DNA from: Penium margaritaceum
Taxonomy: Eukaryota > Streptophyta > Zygnematophyceae > Desmidiales > Peniaceae
Direction of reading: 5' to 3'
Assembly: GCA_023375785.1 (NCBI GenBank)
Contig: SZWC01001161.1
Coordinates: 106,933-170,932, forward strand
Length of the DNA stretch: 64,000 bases
Program-made: the position numbers and the translations under genes
The notes under the pieces: model-generated
What the model was told of the DNA's origin: nothing
Seen by the model: the letters and a program-made list of their open reading frames with translations, nothing else
Database searches by the model: none
Shown: piece by piece, positions 37,385-49,000 of the stretch
How the letters are laid out: each line of letters starts with the position of its first letter
Position numbering within the stretch: position 1 is the stretch's first letter

Positions 37385-40300
37385 AAGGGAGAAACCTTTT
37401 GCTATTTATTGACTAGCGAGTGCAAAGACCTTCAACAAGAAGTGGCACAGTGTGGCTACTATGAACAATGACCAACCAGATTAGGCATGTACCATGCACC
37501 ATGACCAAATAATTTCACTATGTGTGCTCAACGTTGACAACCCATAATATGGGTCACGAATTGTCAGAGGGGGGAAACAATAGTTTAGGAATACTAGATA
37601 CCAACTAGCAAGTACAACGAACTTCAGTCAGTAGTAGCACGGTGTGGCTAACATGCACAATGACCGACCAGGGTAGGCATATGTACTGCCTTTGACCAAA
37701 GAAATCTGCAGTGTGTGGTCAACATTGATACTTCATAATACGAGTCACAAATGGTCAGAGGGAGAAACAATGGTTTGGGAACACCAGGTATCAACTAAAA
37801 ATCACAAGGAAATTCAATGAGTTGTGACACTGTGTGGATACCATGAACGATGACCAACGCACATCTCACTGCCCATGACCAAAGGAAGTCAGCATGTGTG
37901 GTAAACTTTGACAACTCATAACACGAGTCACAATGATCATAGTGGAAGATAATGGTTTATGAATACTAGTTTTCACCTAGCAAGTACAAATACCTTTAAT
38001 ATGTAGTGGCACAGTGTGGCTACAATGCACAGTGACCAACCCAATTATGCATATGGCACTGACCATGACCAAAGAATTTCACTTCGTGTGGTCAATGTTG
38101 ACAACTCACAGCACGATTCACAGATAGTCAGAGGGGGTAACAATGGTTTGGGACGATTAGCTATCAACTAGAAAGCACAAAGACCTTCAATACATAGTGA
38201 CACGGCGTGGTAACCATGTACAGTGACAAACCAAAGTAGGCATATGTCACTAACCATGACCAAACGAATTTTACAGTGTGTGGTCAACGTTGAAAACTCA
38301 TAACACGAGTCACAAATGGTCATAGGGGAAAACAATGGATTTGAAACACTAGTTATCAACTAGCAAGTACAAAGACCTTCAACAAGCAGTGGCACGGTGT
38401 GGCTAGCGTGCACAGTGACCAACCAAAGGATGCATACGTCACTGACTATGACCGAAGAAGTCCACTATGTGTGGTCAACATTGACAACTCATAACACGAG
38501 TCACAAATGGTCAGAGGGAGAGGCAATGGTTTGGGAACCCTATGAATCGACTAGAAAGGACAAGGAAATTCAATACGTAGTGGCACGGTGTGGCTACTAT
38601 GCACACCAAACAACGAAACTAGGCATATGTCACTGACCATGACCAAATAATTTCAATATGGGTTGTCAACGTTCACCAAGCATAACACGAGTCACAAACG
38701 GTCAGAGGGGGAAACAATGGTATGGGAATATCCGTTCTCAACTAACAAGTAAAACAAACTTCAATCAGTAGTAGCACAGCGTGGCTACCATGCACAATGA
38801 CCGACCAAAGTAGGCATATGTACTGCCTTTGACCAAAGAAATCCGCTGTGTGGTCAACATTGACATTTCATAATACGAGTCGCAAATAGTCAGAGGAACA
38901 AAAAATTGTTTCGGAACAACACGTATCAACTAAAAAGAACAAGGACCTTCAATGAGTTGTGGCACGGTGTGGATACCATGCACGATGACCAACCAAAGTA
39001 GGCACATGTCACTGACCATGACCAAAGAAAGTCACCATGTGTGGTAAACTTTGACAACTCATAACACGAGTCACGAATGATCAGAGCGGAAGATAATGGT
39101 TTCTGAATACTAGTTTTCGCCTAGCAAGTACAAATACCTTTAATATGTAGTGGCATAGTGTGGCTACAATGCACAGTGACCAACCAAAGTATGCATATGT
39201 CACTGACCATGACCAAAGAATTTCACTTCATGTGGTCAATGTTGACAACTCACAACACAAGTCACAGATAGTCAGAGAGGGTAACAATGGTTTGGGCAGA
39301 CTAGCTATCAACTAGAAAGCACAAAGACCTTCAATACATAGTGACACGGCGTGGTAACCATGTACAGTGACAAACAAAAGTAGGCATATGTCACTAACCA
39401 TGACCAAAAGAATTTCACAGTGTGTGGTCAACGTTGAAAACTCATAACACGGGTCACAAATGGTCCGAGGGGGAAACAATCGGTTGGGAACACTAGTTAT
39501 CAACTAGCAAGTACAAAGTCCTTCAACAAGCAGTGGCACGGTGTGGCTAGCGTAGTGACCAACCAAAGGATGCATACGTCACAGACTATGATTGAAGAAG
39601 TCCACTATGTGTTGTCAGCATTGACAGCTCACAACACGAGTCACAAATGGTCAGAGGGAGAGACAATGGTTTGGGAACCCAATGTATCGACTTGAAAGGA
39701 CAAAGAACTTCAATACGTAGTGGCACGGTGTGGCTACTATTCACACCAAACAACCAAACTAGGCATATGTCACTGACCATGACCAAATAATTTCAATATG
39801 GGTTGTCAACGTTCACCAACCATAACACGAGTCACAAACGGTCAGAGGGGGAAACAATGGTATGGGAATATCAGTTCTCAACTAGCAAGTAAAACGACCT
39901 TCAATCAGTAGTAGCACGGTGTGGCTACCATGCACAATGACCGACCAAAGTAGGCATATGTTCTGCCTTTGACCACAGAAATCCGCTGTGTGTGGTCAAC
40001 ATTGACACTTCATAATACGAGTCACAAATGGTCAGAGGGGAAAACAATAGTTTGGGAACACCAGGTATCAACTAAAAAGCACAAGGACCTTCAATGAGTT
40101 GTGGCACGGTGTGGATACCACGCACGATAACCAACCAACGTAGGCACATGTCACTGACCATGACCAAAGAAAGTCACCATGTGTGGTAAACTTTGACAAC
40201 ACATAACACAAGTCACAAATGATCACAATGGAAGATAATGAATTATGAATACTAGTTTTCACCTAGCAAGTACAAATACCTTTAATATGTAGTGGCATAG

Positions 40301-43300
40301 TGTGGCTACAATGCACAGTGACCAACCAAAGTATGCATATGTCACTGACCATGACCAAAGAATTTCACTTCATGTGGTCAATGTTGACAACTCACAACAC
40401 AAGTCACAGATAGTCAGAGGGGGTAACAATGGTTTGGGCAGACTAGCTATCATCTAGAAAGCACAAAGACCTTCAATACATAGTGACACGGCGTCATAAC
40501 CATGTACAGTGACAAACCAAAGTAGGCATATGTCACTAACCATGACCAAACGAATTTCACAGTGTGTGGTCAACGTTGAAAACTCATAACACGGGTCACA
40601 AATGGTCAGAGGGGGAAACAATCGGTTGGGAACACTAGTTATCAACTATCAAGTACAAAGTCCTTCAACAAGCATTGGCACGGTGTGGGTAGCGTAGTGA
40701 CCAACCAAAGGATGCTTACGTCACAGACTATGACCGAAGAAGTCCACTATGTGTTGTCAGCATTGACAGCTCACAACACGAGTCACAAATGGTCAGAGGG
40801 AGAGACAATGGTTTGGGAACCCAATGTATCGACTAGAAAGGACAAAGAACTTCAATACGTAGTGGCACGGTGTGGCTACTATTCACACCAAACAACCAAA
40901 ATAGGCATATGTCACTGACCATGACCAAATAATTTCAATATGGGTGGTCATTGTTCACCAACCATAACACGAGTCACAAACGGTCAGAGGGGGAAAAATG
41001 GTATGGACATATCAGTTCTCAACTAGCAAGAAAAACAAACTTCAATCAGTAGTAGCACGGTGTGGCTACCATGCACAATAACCGACCAAAGTAGGCATAT
41101 GTTCTGCCTTTGACCACAGAAATCCGCTGTGTGTGGTCAACATTGACACTTCATAATACGAGTCACAAATGGTCAGAGGGAGAAACAATGGTATGGGAAC
41201 ACCAGGTATCAACTGAAAAGCACAAGGACCTTCAATGAGTTGTGGCACGGTGTGGATACCATGCACGATGACCAACCAAAGTAGGCACATGTCACTGACC
41301 ATGACCAAAGAAACTCACCATGTGCGGTAAAATTTGACAACTCAAAACACGAGTCACAAATGGTCAGAGTGGAAAATAATGGTTTCTGAATACTAGTTAT
41401 CGACTAGCAAGTACAAATACCTTTAATATGTGGTGGCACAGTGTGGCCACAATGCACAGTGACCATCCAAAGTATGCATATGTCACTAACCATGACCAAA
41501 CGAATTTCACAGTGTGTGGTCAACGTTGAAAACTCATAAGACGAGTCACAAATGGTCAGAGGGGAAATCAATGGGTTGGGAACACTAGTTATCTACTAGC
41601 AAGTACAAAGACGTTCAACAAGCAGTGGCAGGGTGTGGCTAGCGTGCACAGTGAACAACCAAAGGATGCATACGTCACTGACTATGACCGAAGAAGTCCA
41701 CTATGTGTGGTCAACATTGAAAACTCACAACACGAGTCACAAATGGTCAGAGGGAGAGACAATGGTTTGGGAACTCTATCTATCAAATAGAAAGAACAAA
41801 GAACTTCAATACGCAGTTGCACGGCGTGGCTAATATGCACACCAAACAACCAAACTAGGCATATGTCACTGACCATGACCAAATAATTTCAATATGGGTG
41901 GTCAACGTTCACCAACCATAACACGAGTCACAAGCAGTCACAGGGGGAAACAATGGTATGGGAATATCAGTTCTCAACTAGCAAGTAAAACAAACTCTAA
42001 TCAGAAGTAGCAGAGTGTGGCTACCATGCACAATGACCGACCAAAGTAGGCATATGTACTGCCTTTGACCAAAGAAATCCGCTGTGTGTGGTCACCATTG
42101 ACATTTCATTATACGAGTCACAAATGGTCAGAGGGGAAAACAATGGTTTGGGAACACCAGGTATCAACTAAAAAGCACACGGACCTTCAATGAGTTGTGG
42201 CACGGTGTGGATACCATGCACGATGACCAACCAAAGTAGGCAAATGTCACTGACCATGACCAAAGAAAGTCACCATGTGTGGTAAACGTTGACAACTCAT
42301 AACACGAGTCACAAATGGTCAGAGTGGAATATAATGGTTTCTGAATACTAGTTATCGACTACCAAGTACAAATACCTTCAATATGTTGTGGCACAGTGTG
42401 GCTACAATGCACAGTGACCAACCAACGTATGCATATGTCACTGACCATGACCAAATAATTTCACTTCATGTGGTCAATGTTGACAACTCACAACACGATT
42501 CACAGATAGTCAGAGGGGGTAACAATGGTTTGGGCAGACTAGCTATCAACTAGAAAGCACAAAGACCTTCAATACATAGTGACATGGCGTGGTAACCATG
42601 TACAGTGACAAACCAAAGTAGGCATACGTCACTAACCATGACCAAACGAATTTCACAGTGTATGGTCAACGTTGAAAACTCATAACACGAGTCACAAATG
42701 GTCAGAGGGGAAAAGAATGGGTTGGGAACACTAGTTATCAACTATCAAGTACAAAGACCTTCAACAAGCAGAGGCACGGTGTGGCTAGCGTGCACAGTGA
42801 ACAATCAAAAGGATGCATACGTCACTGACTATGACCGAAGAAGTCCACTATGTGTGGTCAACATTGACAACTCATAACACAAGTCACAAATGGTCAGAGG
42901 GAGAGACAATGGTTTGGGAACCCTATGTATTCACTAGAAGAGACAAAGAACCTCAATACGTAGTGGCACGGTGTGGCTACTATGCACATTAAACAACCAA
43001 ACTAGGCATATGTCACTGACCATGACCAAATAATTTCAATATGGGTGGTCAACGTTCACCAACCATAACACGAGTCACAAACGGTCAGACGGGGAAACAA
43101 TGGTATGGGAATATCAGTTCTCAACTAGCAAGAAAAACGACCTTCAATCAATAGTAGCACAGTGTGGCTACCATGCACAATGACCGACCAAAGTAGGCAT
43201 ATGGTCTGCCTTTGACCAAAGAAATCCGCTGTGTGTGGTCCACATTGACACTTCATAATACGAGTCACACATGGTCAGAGGGAGAAACAATGGTTTGAGA

Positions 43301-44442
43301 ACACCATGTATCAACTTAAAAGCACAAGGACCTTCAATGAGTTGTGGCACGGTGTGGATACGATGCACGATGACCAACCAAAGTAGGCACATGTCACTGA
43401 CCATGACCAAAGAAAGTCACCATGTGTGGTAAACTTTGACAACTCATAACACGAGTCACAAATGGTCAGAGTGGAAGATAATGGTTTCTGAATACTAGTT
43501 ATCGACTAGTAAGTACAAATACCTTTAATATGTAGTGGCACTGTGTGGCTACAATGCACTGTGACCAACCAACGTATGCATATGTCACTGACCATGACCA
43601 AAGAATTTCACTTCATGTGGTCGATGTTGACAACTCACAGCACGAGTCACAGATAGTCAAAGGGGGAAACAATGGTGTGGGAAGACTAGCTATCAACTAG
43701 AAATCACAAAGACCTTCAATACATAGTGACAGGGCGTGATAACCATGTACAGTGACAAACCAAAGGATGCATATGTCACGAACCATGACCAAACGAATTT
43801 CACAGTGTGTGGTCAACGTTGAAAACTCATAACACGAGTCACAAATGGTCAGGGGGGAAAACAATGGGTTGGAAACACTATTTTTCAACTAGCAAGTACA
43901 AAGACCTTCAACAAGAAGTGGCACGGTGTGGCTAGCGTGCACAGTGACCAACCACTGACTATGACCGAAGAAGTCCACTATGTGTGGTCAACATTGACAA
44001 CTCATAACACGAGTCACAATGGAGGGAGAGACAATGGTTTGGGAACCCTATGTATCGACAAGAAAGGACAAAGAAATTCAATACGTAGTGGCACGGTGTG
44101 GCTACTATGCACACCAAACAACCAAACTAGGCATATGTCACTGACCATGACCAAATAATTTCAATATGGGTTGTCAACGTTCACCAACCATAACACGAGT
44201 CACAAACGGTAAGAGGGGGAAACAATGGTATGGGAATATCAGTTCTCAACTAGCAAGTAAAACAAACTTCAATCAGTAGTAGCACAGTGTGGCTACCATG
44301 TACAATGACTGACCAAAGTAGGCATATGTACTGCCTTTGACCAAAGAAATCCGCTGTGTGTGGTCAACATTGACACTTCATAATACGAGTCACAAATTGT
44401 CAGAGGGGAAAACAATGGTTTGGAAACACCAGGTATCAACTA
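37385..44442 (+). repeat. Satellite block 7
   Basis: E/F landmarks occur near 38,172, 39,317, 40,459, 42,555 and 43,701 (spacings 1,145, 1,142, 2,096, 1,146). The A monomer near 43,930-44,090 has lost about 20 bp in two places (after GACCAACC and within CAAATGGTCAGAGGG). The block ends at GGTATCAACTAAA, where the second LTR element's damaged 5' end begins. Confidence 0.93.
41433..41624 (+). repeat. E/F hybrid monomer
   Basis: Hybrid with GACCATCCAAAG and AAGACGAGTC local variants; defines the pentamer in the 2,096-bp interval 40,459-42,555. Confidence 0.84.
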
Positions 44443-44463
44443 AATGATAGATAAAAATACGGC
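44443..44463 (-). other. Templated inverted filler at the broken 5' end of LTR element 2
   Basis: These 21 bp are the perfect reverse complement of 44,697-44,717 inside the same LTR (A/T-rich, ending ACGGC); the outermost base could be chance. The equivalent site in the 3' LTR differs by one base (GCCT for GCCG), so the 5' LTR itself was the template. The filler's last five bases, ACGGC (44,459-44,463), match the five bases that precede the junction point in the intact 3' LTR (47,406-47,410), giving a microhomology. Confidence 0.85.
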
Positions 44464-45163
44464 TGCGGACAACAGCACGAAGCCGAAGTGCAGCCCCACC
44501 AAATCTCAACACACGGCACCGTGCAATGGCACGAAGCGCTCCAGCAGCGAACAGCAGCATCAGCAGAAGGCAGGTGGCTGCGACTCCACGCCTCGCACCG
44601 CCCACCGTGATCCCGACCTGCTCCGTCCCACGGGACAACCTAGACCTAGTATAGTCCTAACTAGTACTTAGGCTGATGTATCACTGTTCTGTTCTTGCCG
44701 TATTTTTATCTATCATTCATCTATCAATCAAACCTTTCCCGCCTTCGCAGCTGCAGCCTTTTCTTTCCATCATCTGTCTTTGTGTCACTGTAACTGCCCA
44801 CCGTAAGGGTGAGGCACTTCAGCGTTTAGCTCTCCTGTTTGCCTCAACGATCTCTCCGTCGCTTCGTCGCTTCGCTCCTTCGCGCCGGCACCACTCTGCC
44901 GAGGCGCCTCCACCTTCGCAGCGCCCGTGCCCACAAGCACTGCGCCCACACCAGTGAATGCTAAGGCTCGCCCCGCTGGCTTGCCCGCATCACCGTTGCG
45001 CTCCGCTGAGCATTGCCTCCTCATCCTAGCCACTACATCGTGTTCACTTCGTCGCGCCTCCGTGACATCAGCAAGACGTCAGCTTCCGCAGCTTCTCAGA
45101 TGCTTCTGTTTCCTCTTCATCCGCATGTCTGACTTCTCCAATGACCATTCCCATTTCCTGACA
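44464..45163 (+). repeat. 5' LTR remnant (last 700 bp)
   Basis: Aligns without gaps to 47,411-48,110; I count about 13 substitutions, so it is probably younger than the TR-GAG-like element. Ends CTGACA directly before the primer site. Its first 334 bp are absent. Confidence 0.9.
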
Positions 45164-45175
45164 TGGTATCAGAGC
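45164..45175 (+). other. Primer-binding site, initiator Met tRNA
   Basis: TGGTATCAGAGC directly follows the LTR's CTGACA. This sequence is the common plant Copia primer site complementary to the 3' end of tRNA-iMet. Confidence 0.93.
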
Positions 45176-45631
45176 AGAGCGAAAGCTCCTGGCTCCATTC
45201 TCTGCCGCATCTTCATCTCTGACGCCTGAACCCTCAGACCAGCCACACCGCTGTCACCTCCTTCATCTTACAGCTGCAAAGGACAAAGGGTTGTGTATGG
45301 GCACAACACCATCACCACTGCAGCCAAATCTTCCTCTTCATCGCCTCAGAACTGCATCTGCCGCTTAAAGATCCTCGCCGAAGCGCGCCCCGGTCATACG
45401 TCAGCCGTCGTCTCCTCAGCAACAGCAGCAGCCCGTCCTCACACAAAAGACTCCTCCTACTGTGCCCTCGCCGCTACTGAATCGTGTATGGGCACTGCAC
45501 AGTAACGGCACAACACAGCAGCAAGAGTACGAGGAATGCAGCAGCAGCAGTATCCAAAATGCCAGCAGCAGCAGAAGCCCCCACAATCACCAAAGTGACC
45601 ACAGTGCCCTACAGTCCTATATCAGTTCATC

Positions 45632-47557
45632 ATGTTCCATCTCCTTGTGGGGATCTGCTGTCTCACTGCAGCAGCCCTCCGGCTTCTTCAACGATCAAAT
45701 CCTCAAGCTTCCACCTCATCACCATCATCAGCAGAAACTCACCCAACCACTCCAACTACAGCAGTCGCAATCACTTCAGACGCAGTCAAAGCTCCGGCGT
45801 CTCAGCTTCAAAAGGACCTCCATGATGACATCATCATCAGCTTCACGTATGACAAAGAAACATGCTCCCGCGCAGCCTACTTCCACTCCTCCACTTGCCT
45901 ATGTGCATTGTGCACTATCTCTACCTCTTACCGCGAATCCCCACCTCCAGAACTCAATGGAATCCATCACAACTCAGCACCAGACCTCACGGCCTGGACT
46001 GAGACAAAACTGTCCAGTCCAACTGCTCCTCAGCCAGCAACCACTTCAGATTACATCCTGCCAGAGCTTGACTGGACCACACCCTTCACCCCGGAGCAAG
46101 TCAATGACTTCATGAAAGCGTTCTACGGCCGAACCATCCATGACCCTCACGATCGCAGTGCATCACAGACAAACTCCATCTCAACAGCCAACACTTCAAC
46201 TGCCAACCATCAAGTCAAGGAAAATCGGCTTTCCCCAGAAACTCCGCCATGTTCAAACTCCAGCCCCTTGACGGCATCAACCCAAACAACATCAAGTTCC
46301 ATTCCACCTGGACCAACTCTCACCTACATTCCGCCACACAAGCGTCGGACCTCAGCCTTCGCGACAACATCTTCACCCTCCGAAGCAAGCACCCTCAGTT
46401 CCTCCACCAACAATAATACCCTCAGCAAATCTGCCCTGACTGACGACGGGAACAGATCCCTCAGCATCTACATCCCTCCACACAAACGGACACAAAACAT
46501 ACTTGGAACCGCATCTGCAACATCGGCAACTTTCAACCTCACTGCAGCACCCCTGGAACCATCACCAGCCATGTCCCCTCCTTCACCCACCATGAGTGAT
46601 GTCCCGGCCTCTTTCTCTCTCACCAACTACAGCCAAAACTGCTTCATACCAACACCTACCTCTCCAACCATGATGGTCCTAACCCTCAGCAACACCATTC
46701 TTCAGGGACGACTCGTCCTTTGGGCAGCAGCTCTTTACCCCTGGCCTCACTCAGAACCTCCATCCACCACCATCGACTACTGGCTACTTCCCAAACACCT
46801 TCGCACGACAAACCACAGTTCGACCAACACTTTCTTCAAAGCAGCACCAACTGCACCGCCTTTTCCGCACCTTCCAAGGACTGAAAGCAGGGAGTCCTCG
46901 TACTACAGCACGGCACAGCTCTCACCCATCTCTCACAAGAGCTACCTACATCATGTCAAAGGAGAACCAAGCTTTGCTACTCGTCATCAAGTACGACCAC
47001 CAGAACCTCCTGCACAATCAAACAAGTGCAGCAACATCCCCAGTCCAACTTATCACCCTGTGAGCTTGAGGGGGGCTGTCAGAAAAGAATACAAGACTCA
47101 CATGGCGAGTTCCGGATTTATCCTGTACCCGTCCACCCTCCTCTACCCCTCTCGGGTCAACACGACGAACCAAGAATTACCCAGATACCCAGCACTCGGA
47201 AGTGCTCACCTCCAACTCGGCGTAACATTGACAAACGGCTCTCCGACGCCTCATAAGCGGCCACGTCCAACCAACGTCAGGCCCGCGCTCGATAACGGTC
47301 GGAACCTGACGGCCACGATCGGTTCAATTGGGGACAAGCGATCTGGCTCGATGCGGTCCGGTCCCCACTACACGACAAACCGCCGCTGCCGTACCCTCCG
47401 CAAGAACGGCTCCGGACAACAGCACGAAGCCGAAGTGCAGCCCCACCAAATCTCAACACACGGCACCGTGCAATGGCACGAAGCGCTCCAGCAGCAAACA
47501 GCAGCAACAGCAGAAGGCAGGTGGCTGCGACTCCACGCCTCGCACCGCCCACCGTGA
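45632..47557 (+). CDS. Open frame in LTR element 2, Ser/Thr/Pro-rich, function unknown
   Basis: 641 codons, but the start is uncertain and the frame runs through the polypurine tract and 481 bp into the 3' LTR, so its 3' part is unlikely to be a designed coding sequence. It lacks zinc knuckles and any recognisable Gag or Pol domain. Composition is rich in S, T and P. A seven-residue motif YIPPHKR occurs twice, at residues ~232-238 and ~280-286. Shorter frames overlap it in other phases (for example from 45,462). It may be a degenerated Gag or only an open frame in skewed sequence. Confidence 0.35.
   Translation: MFHLLVGICCLTAAALRLLQRSNPQASTSSPSSAETHPTTPTTAVAITSDAVKAPASQLQKDLHDDIIISFTYDKETCSRAAYFHSSTCLCALCTISTSYRESPPPELNGIHHNSAPDLTAWTETKLSSPTAPQPATTSDYILPELDWTTPFTPEQVNDFMKAFYGRTIHDPHDRSASQTNSISTANTSTANHQVKENRLSPETPPCSNSSPLTASTQTTSSSIPPGPTLTYIPPHKRRTSAFATTSSPSEASTLSSSTNNNTLSKSALTDDGNRSLSIYIPPHKRTQNILGTASATSATFNLTAAPLEPSPAMSPPSPTMSDVPASFSLTNYSQNCFIPTPTSPTMMVLTLSNTILQGRLVLWAAALYPWPHSEPPSTTIDYWLLPKHLRTTNHSSTNTFFKAAPTAPPFPHLPRTESRESSYYSTAQLSPISHKSYLHHVKGEPSFATRHQVRPPEPPAQSNKCSNIPSPTYHPVSLRGAVRKEYKTHMASSGFILYPSTLLYPSRVNTTNQELPRYPALGSAHLQLGVTLTNGSPTPHKRPRPTNVRPALDNGRNLTATIGSIGDKRSGSMRSGPHYTTNRRCRTLRKNGSGQQHEAEVQPHQISTHGTVQWHEALQQQTAATAEGRWLRLHASHRPP
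47068..47075 (+). other. Polypurine tract of LTR element 2
   Basis: GAGGGGGG-type purine run ending one base before TGTCAG, which fixes the 5' end of the 3' LTR. Confidence 0.82.
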
Positions 47558-48110
47558 TCCCGACCTGCTCCGTCCCACGGGACAACCTAGACCTAGTATA
47601 GTCCTAACTAGTACTTAGGCTGATGTATCACTGTTCTGTTCTTGCCTTATTTTTATCTATCATTCATCTATCAATCAATCCTTTCCCGCCTTCGCAGCTG
47701 CAGCCTTGTCTTTCCATCATCTGTCTTTGTGTCACTGTCACTGCCCACCGTAAGGGTGAGGCACTTCAGCGTCCAGCTCTCCTGTTTGCCTCAACGATCT
47801 CTCCGTCACTTCGTCGCTTCGCTCCTTCGCGCCGGCACCACTCTGCCGAGGCGCCTCCACCTTCGCAGCGCCCGTGCCCACAAGCACTGCGCCCACACCA
47901 GCGAATGCTAAGGCTCGCCCCGCTGGCTTGCCCGCATCACCGTTGCGCTCTGCTGAGCATTGCCTCCTCATCCTAGCCACTACATCGTGTTCACTTCGTC
48001 GCGCCTCCGTGACATCAGCAAGACGTCAGCTTCCGCAGCTTCTCAGATGCTTCCGTTTCCTCTTCATCCGCATGTCTGACTTCTCCAATGACCATTCCCA
48101 TTTCCTGACA
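47077..48110 (+). repeat. 3' LTR of element 2, full length
   Basis: 1,034 bp. Ends are the 6-bp inverted pair TGTCAG / CTGACA. The first 334 bp have no counterpart in the damaged 5' LTR. The satellite resumes immediately with GCACGATG, so GCACG (48,111-48,115) is the expected surviving target-site copy. Confidence 0.88.
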
Positions 48111-48793
48111 GCACGATGCCCAACCAAAGTAGGCACATGTCACTGACCATGACCAAAGAAATTCACCATGTGTGGTAAACTTTGACAACACATAACACAA
48201 GTCACAAATGATCAAAGTGGAAGATAATGGTTTATGAATACTAGTTATCGACGAGCAAGTACAAATACCTTTAATATGTAGTGGCACAGTGTGGCTACAA
48301 TGCACAGTGACCAACCAAAGGATAGATATGTCACTGACCATGACCAAAGAATTTCACTTCATGTGGTCAATGTTGACAACTCACAACACGAGTCACAGAT
48401 AGTCAGAGGGGGTAACAATGGATTGGGAAGACTAGCTATCAACTAGAAAGCACAAAGACCTTCAATACATAGTGACACAGCGTGGTAACCATGTACAGTG
48501 ACAAACCAAAGTAGGCATATGTCACTAACCATGACCAAACGAATTTCACAGTGTGTGGTCAACGTTGAAAACTCATAACACGAGTCACAAATGGTCAGAG
48601 GGGAAAACAATGGGTTGGGAACACTAGTTATCAACTAGCAAGTACAAAGACCTTCAACAAGCAGTGGCACGGTGTGGCTAGCGTGCACAGTGACCAACCA
48701 AAGGATGCATACGTCACTGACTATGACCGAAGAAGTCCACTATGTGTGGTCAACATTGACAACTCATAACACGAGTCACAAATGGTCAGAGGG

Positions 48794-49000
48794 NNNNNNN
48801 NNNNNNNNNNNNNNNNNNNNNNNNNNNNNNNNNNNNNNNNNNNNNNNNNNNNNNNNNNNNNNNNNNNNNNNNNNNNNNNNNNNNNNNNNNNNNNNNNNNN
48901 NNNNNNNNNNNNNNNNNNNNNNNNNNNNNNNNNNNNNNNNNNNNNNNNNNNNNNNNNNNNNNNNNNNNNNNNNNNNNNNNNNNNNNNNNNNNNNNNNNNN
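48794..49000. other. Assembly gap, 207 N
   Basis: N run inside the satellite. It falls in an A monomer, and the sequence after it is the start of another A lead-in. Confidence 0.99.

Larger units (their letters stand above)
44464..48110 (+). mobile_element. Non-autonomous LTR retrotransposon, 5'-truncated
   Basis: 5' LTR remnant of 700 bp, iMet primer site, 1,913-bp interior, polypurine tract and a full 1,034-bp 3' LTR with TGTCAG...CTGACA ends. An intact copy would be about 3.98 kb. No protease, integrase, reverse transcriptase or zinc knuckle is visible, so it is a LARD/TRIM-like non-autonomous element. The primer site fits Copia-type parents. No target-site duplication survives: 334 bp of the 5' LTR and about 45-50 bp of adjoining satellite are missing. 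Landmark arithmetic (4,748 minus 3,667 bp, plus 45 and ~20 bp of known losses) returns one 1,146-bp HOR. Confidence 0.87.

Noticed and set aside
44443-44463. Treating these 21 bp as the true start of the 5' LTR
   Set aside because: The 3' LTR starts with TGTCAG 334 bp further upstream after a polypurine tract, and these bases are an inverted copy of internal LTR sequence.
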